A stretch of 64,000 nt of DNA from Bedellia somnulentella. Lineage: Eukaryota > Arthropoda > Insecta > Lepidoptera > Bedelliidae. Location of the stretch: the NCBI GenBank assembly GCA_963576735.1, contig OY755175.1, positions 7,890,401 to 7,954,400 on the forward strand, read 5' to 3'. The notes beneath the pieces are model-generated. The model saw nothing but the letters and a program-made list of their open reading frames with translations. It ran no database searches and was not told the origin of the DNA. Below, in pieces: positions 50,010 through 60,418 of the stretch. The number at the start of each line of letters is the position of its first letter. Position 1 is the first letter of the stretch. A program made the translations under genes and the position numbers.

Positions 50010-50786
50010 ATTTATTACTGAAGCCATTTCGAGGTAAACATTTTTATAATTTATACATATACTTTTGAGTCTATTTTTAAATGTTATGTTTTATGTTGTA
50101 TTATTTCTTGTTTCCGAATTTGTGGTTTTGTTTTACTGTATAATGGACACGTCATAATAAAATGTATGGAATTCGTGCACTTTGAAATAGGTGCTGACTG
50201 AAAATCAGCGTTACAAACCACACTTGTGAGATTTGTAACATATGCTGAGTCAGGACCTTTTCAGCGCTTAGCTTAACCAGTTTTTGTCTATTTTGTACTG
50301 TGTGTATCATAATTTTAAGTTACATATTGTAAGCTCAAAAATTGTAAGCATGTTGCTGAATAAACGCTTATCTATCTATCTAATGACTGACTATGATTTT
50401 TGTTAATTATAACGTACATAGTACACGTAGCCTTATATATTCCTATAAGTAACATTGTGTTCCACCTAAGTAACTGTCCTATTAAAATGTGATTTAAAAT
50501 TTAAGTTTTCTTTAAATTATATTATTTTATAGTAGTTTAAGCGCTACATTATTGTTAAGATTATATAAACTTTACTTTGTTTTACCTCAAAATGTCGTTA
50601 ACTTGACTATTAAACTTAGAATAAGATATTTTGTTATACTGTTACTGGCACAAAGTGACGTAACGGATGTTTAACTGAAAAATTCTCAATAATGTTTGTG
50701 ATATATTTTAAGATTTATACTAATTTAAAAACAAGGTTTGATTATTTTAATTAATAAATAAATAATTATAAAAAAAAAACAATGTA

Positions 50787-51586
50787 TCCATACTAATATT
50801 ATAAATGGGAAAGTGAGTTTGTTTGTTTGTTTGTTCCGCTTTCACGCCGTAAATACTGAACCGATTGCTTTGAAATTTTACAGACGTGTAGTTAGAAGTC
50901 TAAATTAAATAAAAGGGTACTTTTTATCCTGGAAAAAATATGTTCCCACGGGAAATTAAAAATATTGTTTGCTTGCTGGATGCATTGGAGATGGCGCTGT
51001 GTATCGTTTAAAACAACGTAAAATATTGTAAACTAATAAAAAAATCAAAATTTAGAAGCTTAATGGTACGGTAATGGATCCCCGAAAATAAGGAACTCCC
51101 GAGGGATGACGTACTATTTTTTTATCGTATACATTTTTTTTTACATCTACTTATATTGCAAACGAATATTAACATGTAAATTTAGAAGCTAAATGAAACG
51201 ACGACGATTCCTTGAAACTAAGGAATCCGCAAGAGTTCTCATAGGAACATCAAAAAACCTTAACTCATATATGGCTCAAAATATTGCAGGGATTATTTTT
51301 ATCATCGATGGAATTCACATCAGACACTTTGTTAATGTTCATTTTGGAAAGATGAAGGGGTTTCATCAATTTAAATGACAAATTTGTTTATCAATAGTAA
51401 GACTAATACGAAATAAAGCGTAATAAAAATTTGACACCGCCCCGGTAACGTCTCCGTGGCGTAGCGGTATAACTAACTACTATGAATATTTAATTAGAAC
51501 TATTATGAATCAATCGTCCCGGGTTCGTATCTCAGGTAATTCAAGCTTTTTGTAAAAAAATGTTTTGTTAGCTTAAAATAACACTA
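50787..51586 (+). mobile_element. Helitron 5' part, first unit of a tandem duplication (800 bp)
   Basis: Begins TCCATACTAATATTATAAAT. About 99% identical by eye to 51587-52385. Ends in 'aaaataacacta' and is followed at once by a new TCCATACTAAT start. Confidence 0.85.
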
Positions 51587-53074
51587 TCCATACTAATATT
51601 ATAAATGGGAAAGTGAGTTTGTTTGTTTGTTTGTTCCGCTTTCACGCCGTAAATACTGAACCGATTGCTTTGAAATTTTACAGACGTGTAGTTAGAAGTC
51701 TAAATTAAATAAAAGGGTACTTTTTATCCTGGAAAAAATATGCTCCCACGGGAAATTAAAAATATTGTTTGCTTGCTGGATGCATTGGAGATGGCGCTGT
51801 GTATCGTTTAAAACAACGTAAAATATTGTAAACTAATAAAAAAATCAAAATTTAGAAGCTTAATGGTACGGTAATGGATCCCCGAAAATAAGGAACTCCC
51901 GAGGGATGATGTACTATTTTTTTATCGTATACATTTTTTTTACATCTACTTATATTGCAAACGAATATTAACATGTAAATTTAGAAGCTAAATGAAACGA
52001 CGACGATTCCTTGAAACTAAGGAATCCGCAAGAGTTCTCATAGGAACATCAAAAAACCTTAACTCATATATGGCTCAAAATATTGCAGCGATTATTTTTA
52101 TCATCGATGGAATTCACATCAGACACTTTGTTAATGTTCATTTTGGAAAGATGAAGGGGTTTCATCAATTTAAATGACAAATTTGTTTATCAATAGTAAG
52201 ACTAATACGAAATAAAGCGTAATAAAAATTTGACACCGCCCCGGTAACGTCTCCGTGGCGTAGCGGTATAACTAACTACTATGAATATTTAATTAGAACT
52301 ATTATGAATCAATCGTCCCGGGTTCGTATCTCAGGTAATTCAAGCTTTTTGTAAAAAAATGTTTTGTTAGCTTAAAATAACACTATATATAATAATAACA
52401 AGCACTATCCCTTCAATTTAGCGATTATTTTGGAAGGAGATCCACCACTAATCATCCCTATATTGCCGAGCAATCGCTGCAAGCTCTCCCACTATCACCA
52501 ACGGTCAGTGTAGGGGGCAGCACCGGTCCGTCGCCGCAGCGCCAAACTACTATCCGTATCTGTACTTACTAAAGATATTCTCATTTCTGAACATAAAAAC
52601 TTGGTATATTTGTTTCATGATTCTTATGAACAATTAAAAAGGAATTTTTGGAACTCAACCCCTAACGGGTTGATATAGCAAATGAAAGTTAATATATAGT
52701 TTTTTTACATTTTATAATAAAACTTGGTGCGATTGAATTTATGAAATCCATCTATCAATCATTCATGAATATATGCTAACAACCATAAATTCCATAAAAG
52801 GGTAGCCATAGCTTCGGAGATACTAATTCTTCATCCGATTTTGGAAATATATTGATAAAAGATAGGTTAATAAAGGTTGTTAGTGATGGGTCACAAACTG
52901 CATCGCCCAACAATCACTTAAAAAGCCTCAATGTCCTTTATGTCATTTACAACGCCCGCGGGATTATAAATATAAAAAACAGAAGTTGAGATAGTGTTTC
53001 GGTATTTTGGTATTATGTAAACTGGATGCAAAAAATGAAGTCCACGCGGACGAAGTCGCGGGGCAAAAAGCTAG
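51587..53074 (+). mobile_element. Helitron, complete non-autonomous copy
   Basis: TC start at 51587; 3' hairpin 'acgcggacgaagtcgcgg' then CTAG ending at 53074. Modules in order: 5' end, Helitron body with a tRNA-like module (52249-52338), a GC-rich block ('caacggtcagtgtagggggc'), an S1-derived stretch (52770-52960), and the 3' end. No Rep/helicase coding. Confidence 0.85.
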
Positions 53075-53841
53075 TTGTTTGTATAAACCCCAAACCAAAA
53101 AGTTACTTAATGGAAAGAATCAAAGACTACTTCTGAAAATAGATTAATTTTTTCGTTAAATTTTATAATAAATGTATGTTTTATTTATTAAATTTAGATA
53201 ATATATTTAATAATCTTCGAGTTTATCCTCAATGTTGTGCAGATTTTGCGTATTATATTTTTTGCTTCCACTTAAGTAACGAGCCATTTTTTTTGAAAAC
53301 GGCCCAGTTACAAAAAAGACGATTCAAAATTTGCCGTGTGAATGGAACCACACAACTCTCTTACCAAAATCTTTGAGATTATTAAAAGGACGTTTCATTT
53401 CACCTGAATCTTAGGAGTATTTTTTTATGAGTTGGTAACACTTAACCTTATTTGACATTTAACTGACATTGACTTGACATTGACAGAAGAAAGAAATCAC
53501 AAGCAGCAAACAAACAAAACACAAACAGACGGGGTGTTTTGTGTATTGAGTTAGGGATTGGTTTCTTTATTTCGTTTATTTATTTCTATAGTTAGCTACA
53601 TGATTCATCCTTCCTTTTTGTCAAACGTTTTACCAATTACTTATTGTCTGCAGACATGTACTCTTTGGTGCACACCTCAGTAAGGTTGCATTTTGTAAAT
53701 CGGCACGTCCTACTGTAACGTTACATCGATCATTTAATTCAGTAGTAAATTTTTAATGAGCATCAATTTACGTTGAAGAACATCGCTCCTGTGTTATTAC
53801 TCGTACTGAAATTAATTATTAATTTATTATAGTGTTTTAAT
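53075..53841 (+). promoter_or_regulatory. Upstream region and likely 5'UTR of PEDS1
   Basis: No transposon recognised in 53380-53841. No clear TATA box; the transcription start cannot be placed. A short open frame at 53176-53376 has no features. Confidence 0.35.
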
Positions 53842-54567
53842 ATGGCTTTATCTGTGTCTTTGCCTCTTTGCTCCAAGAATGATGGTGTTGTTGGTACTAC
53901 ATGTGAAAAGTTCGACTATGCGAGCAATGTGGCAAATTCGTTATTAGCCCCAGTTAAGACAGACCGTCAGATTCTAGAAGATTCTATGTCTGAAGATGAT
54001 CCAAATGCTAATACTCAGATCAAAAAGATTGAACGTGAACCTCGCTGGGGTCCTCATCATAAGGGTGCTCAAGAGTTAGCAGCACTGTACAGTCCAGGTA
54101 ACAGTATCTGCTATACCAGTAGTGTTGTTGTTGTTGTTGTTGTTGTTGCTATTACTGTTGATTAAATTCATTTCATCATTCAGATTAAATCATCATCAAT
54201 AGACATCCAATCTGGTATACATTACCCAGTTGTGGATTACCCTTTAAGAATAACTTGACTTGTTCATCCCTTTGCTACTGATGTTACATATCAAATTTTG
54301 GTGTCTATTAATGTAAAAATTAGCTATTTACTGGTAAATGATAAGAATATATCTTTGACAGGAAAACGCCTTCAGGAATGGGTGTGTGTTGTAGTTTGCT
54401 GCTCTTTATGTGTTTGCGCTGGTATTCTTATGTCAAGACAAATCTGTTTGGATGCGTATCTTGTATTTGCTGTGGTAGCTGGTGTGCTTACAGCTGACTT
54501 TGCTTCGGGAGTAGTTCACTGGGCCGCTGACTCCTGGGGTGCTGTGGATTTACCCATCATTGGAAAA
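53842..54567 (+). CDS. PEDS1 (Kua/TMEM189): Plasmanylethanolamine desaturase, first two coding exons (partial)
   Basis: Exon 1 is 53842-54097 (donor GTAACA, phase 1) and exon 2 is 54362-54567 (donor GTAATT, phase 0). The joined frame gives about 154 residues: an acidic N-terminal tail, then the family's GPHHKGAQELAALYSPG-type segment, KRLQEWVCVVVCC opening the first membrane segment, and a second hydrophobic stretch through TADFASGVVHWAADSWG ending in LPIIGK. This matches the N-terminal part of Kua/PEDS1, the ER membrane di-iron desaturase that puts the vinyl-ether double bond into plasmalogens. The histidine-rich catalytic exons (FREHHIDP region) were not found before 64000, so the next intron is at least 9.4 kb and the gene continues off the window. 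The ATG follows an AT-rich leader and is the first in frame. The alternative, an exon-skipped relic, seems unlikely given clean junctions. Confidence 0.88.
54122..54150. repeat. (GTT)n microsatellite in PEDS1 intron 1
   Basis: About nine GTT units in a row, 25 bp after the exon 1 donor. Likely length-variable; no function implied. Confidence 0.9.
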
Positions 54568-56300
54568 GTAATTTTATTTTGTACCTTTTTTTAATTGTAA
54601 ATAAGCATTAAGTATGTTGTGGATTGTGTGTTGCATGTTGAAGTGCATATTTTAAAAGACATTTAGAAAATACGTATAACTTACCTTTTAGTTTCAAGTA
54701 ATTTTAATCCATTCAACATGATATCATATTCAAAATTTCCAATGGGGATACATCCTACACAATTTAATTATAAATCTCTTGTGCATGTATAAAGACATAC
54801 ATGTAGATGCCCAAAGTTTTGACAAAAGTAATAAGTCAATATCAAAAGTGCAGTATGCTAGATTTAATATAATTAGCCAACTATCAGATAGAATAGAAAG
54901 CAGAAAACAACATAGCAATTGACATACACAAAATTATTTAAGCCTTTACAAAAATGAAAATACCTAATTCCCATTTGATAGTACATATTTAACAAGGAGG
55001 TGTTTCTTGTAAAAAAGTGACTTTTTATAAGCACCACTACTTTTGCAATTGTTGGTGTTTTAATGGATGTTGATAGTTCCTTTGTCAATCCCATAGCATT
55101 TTGAATAATTGAAGATTAGGGGTACTTGTTTTATTTGAATCAAAAACTATCACTAATATTAACCAGGCCATTGTGGCTCTGGTAATGATTCTCGTAATTA
55201 ATTAAGTGTGACCCTCGAGTTCATCTGCACAGATAAGCAATCTCAGTCAGTGCTTTCAATTTCAAGTTAGTGTTGTGAATGCGAGAGGAAAGAACTGATT
55301 TCACAAGAAATATTTGAAAAAAGATGAATTGTTTAGTCTTTAGACCAGGAGTTAGCACAAGCGTTTTTCTATTGTTACTTGGTCGGTTAGAATGAGATAA
55401 AAATATACAATACTATGTAAGTGCGACATAGATCTCTGTTTTATACTACGCTTTATCTAGTTAAAGGGTTGATCATGCTAGCTGGGCTGATAAGGTTTGC
55501 TAAATATTTTATGTCCAAAATGATTAACTAGATAAAGTATGGCAAGGCAGGGATTTTCGTACCTCCACGTCTACGATGTGCCTTTTTAAAAACAATATTG
55601 CATTGCTTAAGCCATCCCAGCTCTCTAAAAAAGTTCAGGATCCCCCAACGCTCAATGCAATTTCCTGAATAACTCAGAAGGCTATCTGGCTTCACACTGT
55701 AGTCTGGTACGCCACCGCCGGTACACTCAAGGAGCATCCGTCCGTTTTCATGCGCATGCGCATTCATGTGCGGTACAGACCTGTTACACTCGTGTCCTAT
55801 CGAGGGCGGCTGTAATCATACCAATTCGCTATTTGCTAAGTCTTCATAGTTTTTTAGTTAGTTGCTTGTTGATTTTCGGTAGAGGAAGAGTCCTAGACAG
55901 TAGGCATCTGACCTACCTTGTATATATGAAGAGGCAGCCATAGCTGTGGCCCATAAATTATGACCTGAATAACCGCAGCGCCCTTGCAGTGTTTGTCCTA
56001 TCGCTGTTAAAATAATAGTATACTGGATTCACGAATGTCAACTCTCACATTGGGAGAGTGATAAACTTTTCCAATTTGAGATACATTTACTATAAATGAA
56101 AATATCATGAAGAGATTCAACCGGCGGAGTGACCTCCTTATTTTTTGTAATGTTAAGCAGGTATGAATTAAATTATTTAGTCTCTCTTTCTTTACCCAAA
56201 TATGACAACTTTGTTTCTTGTGTAAAGAGGCTTGCTTGAGGCACAAGTGTGCTTTCATTTGCGGGATTATTACCGGCTAGCAAAGACTCCTTAATTAAGC
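54568..56300 (+). other. PEDS1 intron 2, first part
   Basis: Mostly unique-looking AT-rich sequence. 55449-55540 holds a hairpin ('ctttatctagttaa' and 'ttaactagataaag') of MITE-like size. 55528-55800 is GC-richer; the - strand there has a 79-codon frame with YSGNCIERWGILNFFRELGW, possibly a transposon relic. Nothing else supported. Confidence 0.4.
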
Positions 56301-56327
56301 ATTAAGTTTATGGATTTTCCTCTAAGA

Positions 56328-56577
56328 TACATACATGCATATGACGGCCATAAATCCCAAAAAGAGGTAGCCAGAGCTTCAGAGCTAGAAACTCCTAATT
56401 CACATTTGTTAGTTATTATCGGACAAGGTAGTAGAAATAAAGTATCGTGTAAAGTGATGGATCGCCAACCGCATGGCACAAAAAACCACTTAAAAAGCCC
56501 CATACTCTTAGTCGCCTCTTACGACACCCGTGGGTAGAAAGAGGTAGTGACATTCTAAGCCAGAACTACTCGGCAAG
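56328..56577 (-). mobile_element. S1 retroposon
   Basis: 'catgcatatgacggccataa' to 'cattctaagccagaactac'. Diverged from the other copies. Confidence 0.7.
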
Positions 56578-56809
56578 CCTCTAAGATGTGTGTGCATTTT
56601 GTCTGTGTCTGATCAAAATGATAGGTGATGTTAAGTAAAACAATGACCCTATCGACCCTCCGCGGATATGACGAAATATTACTGTAGGTAATCTGTATTT
56701 TTTTTCTGTCTATCTCATTAAAGATAAAGATAAAGTGGGTTCTGATAACTTAATTATAAATAGCTTATTATTGGATTGAATCAGGCGTTACTTTGCGGAA
56801 ATCCATAGC

Positions 56810-57192
56810 AATACTAATATTAATAAATTTCTTCGCTTAATTCCGCTAAATAATACCTGCAGTCTTCATGCAACATGCACTGTGCACCGCCCGCCCTTTC
56901 ACTTACAAGAAATCGAAAAGCAGACAATGCACCACACACACACCCTGTGTCACCACTCGGTGGTCAGCTGCCGAACTGTCTACTAACTGCTCGTCAATGA
57001 CTCGTGTTGAGTCGAAACGCGTCGCATGTTTGTGGTTGCCTGTGGTTTTCGCTTGCGGGTGTGTGTGTGGTACATTGTCTGCTTGTCGATTTCTTGTAAG
57101 TGGAAGGGCGGACGGTGCACAGTGCATGTTGCATGAAGACTGCAGGTATTATTTAGCGGAATTAAGCGAAGAAATTTATTAATATTAGTATA
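56810..57192. mobile_element. Foldback element, about 380 bp
   Basis: The arms 56810-about 56960 and 57040-57192 are inverted: 'cgcttaattccgctaaataa' / 'ttatttagcggaattaagcg', 'gcatgcactgtgcaccgccc' region and its inverse. The centre holds 'caatgactcgtgttgagtcg'. No ORF. Confidence 0.8.
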
Positions 57193-57586
57193 GCTTATTA
57201 TTGTTGTTATCCATACTAATATTATAAATCGGAAAGTGAGTTTGTTTATTTGTGCTTCTTTCACGCCGCGCCGCAACTACCGAACCGATTGCTTTGAAAT
57301 TTTGCAGACATATAGTTAGAAGTCCAGATTAAATTATAGAGTACTTTTATACCGGAATCACTAATGGATTTTAGCAGCGAATTTTCAACCTTTCATCTGA
57401 AACCTTATAAAAGAGCGCGGCGTTGTTTGCATGTTTACCAATAAATGGCGCTGTCGGTACTTTCTACATCGCGGTATGATTTCTTCTTTATTGGAGTATA
57501 TAAAACCAAAATATATTACATCAACTTTAAAATAAAATCTTATTGATACAGTTTACAGCATTGATTCCGACATATTTAGGTAACGG

Positions 57587-58168
57587 AACATTATTACAGC
57601 CACTATTTTAACTGGCGCAGCAAAGGGTGAAACTGTACTAATTCCTCGGATTCCAATAATTTCAACAGACCTCCCATTTCAATTCAAAATACTTCAATTT
57701 CCTATAAGGGTTTCATTTGCAATGACCATTAATAAACATACATACATACATATACTCACGGCTATAAATCCCAAGAAAGGGGTAGCCAGAGCTAAGGAAT
57801 TAGAAATTCCTCAGCCACTTTTGGAAGGTGCATGGGGAATAGATGGTGAAATAAAGGTTCTTGGTGATGGGTCTCCAATTGCATCGCTCAAAAATCCCTT
57901 AAAAGCCCCAATACCGTTAGTCGCCTTTTACTTACACCCACCGGAAGAAATAGGGTAGTGCTATTCTAAGCCGACACTACACAGCAAATGCATTAATAAA
58001 GCACAAGGCCAAATTCTAAGGGTTGCTAGAGTACATTTGGTAAAACTTTGTCTTTCGCATGGTCAGCTCTATGTAGCGTGTTCCCGGGTTTCCAGTGCCC
58101 AAAATCTGCATATTTTTGCTCCACAAGGGAAAACATTTAATATACTGTACCATTCAGTTTTGGTTTAA
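57587..58168 (+). pseudogene. C-terminal end of a Helitron Pif1-like helicase, split by S1
   Basis: 57587-57736 reads NIITATILTGAAKGETVLIP, then TDLPFQFKILQFPIRVSFAM and TINK; 58001-58168 continues in frame with AQGQILRVARVHLVKLCLSH, GQLYVACSRV (helicase motif VI) and IFAPQGKTFNILY before TAA. The Pif1-like helicase of Helitrons unwinds DNA during rolling-circle transposition. Only the last helicase motifs are left; Rep and motifs I-V are missing. The S1 insertion (57737-57990) sits between the TINK codons and AQGQ, with a duplication. Confidence 0.85.
57737..57990 (-). mobile_element. S1 retroposon in the helicase relic, CATTAATAAA duplication
   Basis: CATTAATAAA at 57727-57736 and 57991-58000. 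Full-length reverse copy. Removing it restores the helicase reading frame. Confidence 0.9.
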
Positions 58169-58344
58169 TGATGAATAAAATGGCTGAGCATATCCAGCGT
58201 TACATCGCTCTCCTCAGATTTTTCTGTGGTAATGAGAAGTTTTATACTTTATACTGCAATATAACTGAATTCCACGCGGGTGAAGTTGTGGGCGGAAAGT
58301 ATAAATATAGCGTAAAGGTAGCCATAGCTTCAGAGATAGTAATT

Positions 58345-58834
58345 CGGTATGCAAAGTTTTACTAAAGTGATGCTGATTACAAAACCATTTCGAGATATTA
58401 TGGTTATAAACAATATTTTCTTGAAATTATATCAATTGAAGCTAAGATGACTGTTATTTTATCAAAAAACTGTAACAGAGTTTGACCTTCAATATTGTTT
58501 CAAAGACATACGGTTTTACAGTTTATTAATAAAACATCGAAAATCATAGGTTTGTTTTAGTATAATATCGTAATAATTTCATTTGACATCACAAATTCGT
58601 ATTATGTTTTGCAATCAGCAACATTTTTATAAAACATTTCGCTTCATTTGCATGTCGCTACGTGATTTTATCAATCGATGACGTCATAAAGTACAAAAGT
58701 TGAACAATCTTTAAAAAATCATAACTTTACAATTACTCATTTTAAATGGAAAATATTCAAATTAGTCTTTTATTTTCGTGTTTACTATCGAATAAAAATA
58801 TTTAATAAATACCAAAAAAAAACTTTGCATACCG
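58345..58834 (+). mobile_element. MITE N, copy 2 (490 bp), AATT-flanked
   Basis: CGGTATGCAAAGT...ACTTTGCATACCG with AATT on both sides (58341-58344 and 58835-58838). The empty Helitron sequence elsewhere ('gatagtaattcttcatcc') has AATT once. Confidence 0.9.
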
Positions 58835-60418
58835 AATTCTTCATCCACTTTTGGAAATAGATTAGGGAAAAGGTAGTTAAATAAAGATTTTAGTGACGGC
58901 TCACCAACTTCATCGCCCAACAATCACTTAAAAAGGGTCAATGTCCTTTATATCCTTTACAACGCCCGCGGGAATATAAATGTATATAAAAAATAGAAGT
59001 TAAGATAGTGTTTTGGTATTTTGAATGTAAACCGGATGCAAAAAATGAAGTCCACGCGGACGAAGTCGCGGGCAAAAAGCTAGTTATTCTATAATCAATG
59101 CATTTGCGCTTTAGTTGCATGGCCGTATCAAGTCGATAGCCTGATAAACAGTTCATTTACCTCTTTAATCCGGGTATTGAAAGCATTTGTAGTATTTGTT
59201 TATGAGTAATTTCACTGCTGTAACCGCCAATAGGGAAGAAAGGGATCGCAACTGGAGATAAAATATTGTACGAGATGAGCTGCTCAGTTCCCAGAAATCA
59301 TTGAAATTGTAAATAGTCCATTTCAGTGATTGTTGAGCAACCAATTCGGTATGCAAAGTTTTACAAAAGTGGTGCTGATTACGAAACCATTTCGAGATAT
59401 TATGTTTTTAAAACATATTTTCTTGAAATGAAATCAAACAGAGCTAAGATGACCGTTATTTCAAACCGTCAAAGACATTCGTTCTTGCAGTTTATTAATA
59501 AAACATCGAAAATCATAGGTTTGTTTAGCATAATATCGTAATAATTTCATTTGGGATCACAAATTCGTGAAATATTTTGCAATTTGCAACATTTTTACTA
59601 AACATTTCGCTTTATTTGCATGTCGCTACGTGATATTTTCAATCGATGACGTCATTAAGTACAAAAGTTAAACAATCTTTAAAAAATCATAACTTTACAA
59701 TTACTCATTATAAATGAAAAATATTCAAATCAGTTTTTTATTTTCGTGTTTGCTATCGAATAAAAATCCATACTAATATTATAAATGGGAAAGTGAGTTT
59801 GTTTGTTTGTTTGTTCCGCTTTCACGCCGTAAATACTGAACCGATTACTTTGAAATTTTTCAGACGTGTAGTTAGAAGTCTAAATTAAATAATAGGGACT
59901 TTTTATCCCGGAAAAAAATATGTTCCCACGGGATATCAAAAATATTGTTTGCTTGCTGGATGCATTGGAGATGGCGCTGTGTATCGTTTAAAACAAAGTA
60001 AAATATTGTAAACTAATATAAAAATCAAAATTTAGAAGCTTAATGGTACGATAATGGATCCCCGAAAATAAGGAACTCCCGAGGGATGATGTACTATTTT
60101 TTTTTGTCGTATAATATTTTTTTTACATCTACTTATATTGCAAACAAATATAAACATGTAAATTTAGAAGCTAAATGAAACGACGACGATTCCTTGAAAC
60201 TAAGGAATCCGCAAGAGTTCTCATAGGAACATCAAAAAACTTAACTCATATATGGTTCAAAATATTGCAACGATTATTTTTATCATCGATGGAATTCACA
60301 TCAGACACTTTGTTAATGTTCATTTTGGAGAGATGAAGGGGTTTCATCAGTTTTCATCAAAATAAATGAACATTTAAATGACAAATTTGTTTATCAATAG
60401 TAAGACTAATATGAAATA

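Larger units (their letters stand above)
57210..59083 (+). mobile_element. Helitron with helicase relic
   Basis: Starts TCCATACTAATATTATAAAT; ends 'cgaagtcgcgggcaaaaagc' plus TAG at 59083. Inside are the helicase relic, an S1 copy and MITE N. A diverged second 3'-end-like hairpin ('cacgcgggtgaagttgtggg') at 58272 suggests that two Helitrons may have been joined. Confidence 0.65.

Noticed and set aside
51193..52177. Two near-identical 61-codon frames at 51193 and 51992, with a third version near 60176
   Set aside because: They sit inside duplicated Helitron sequence; the third copy has a frame-breaking base loss. They repeat because the DNA is duplicated, with no sign of coding constraint.
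56868..57276. Overlapping Cys/His-rich frames at the GC-rich foldback
   Set aside because: They follow the inverted arms on both strands and have no conserved domain.
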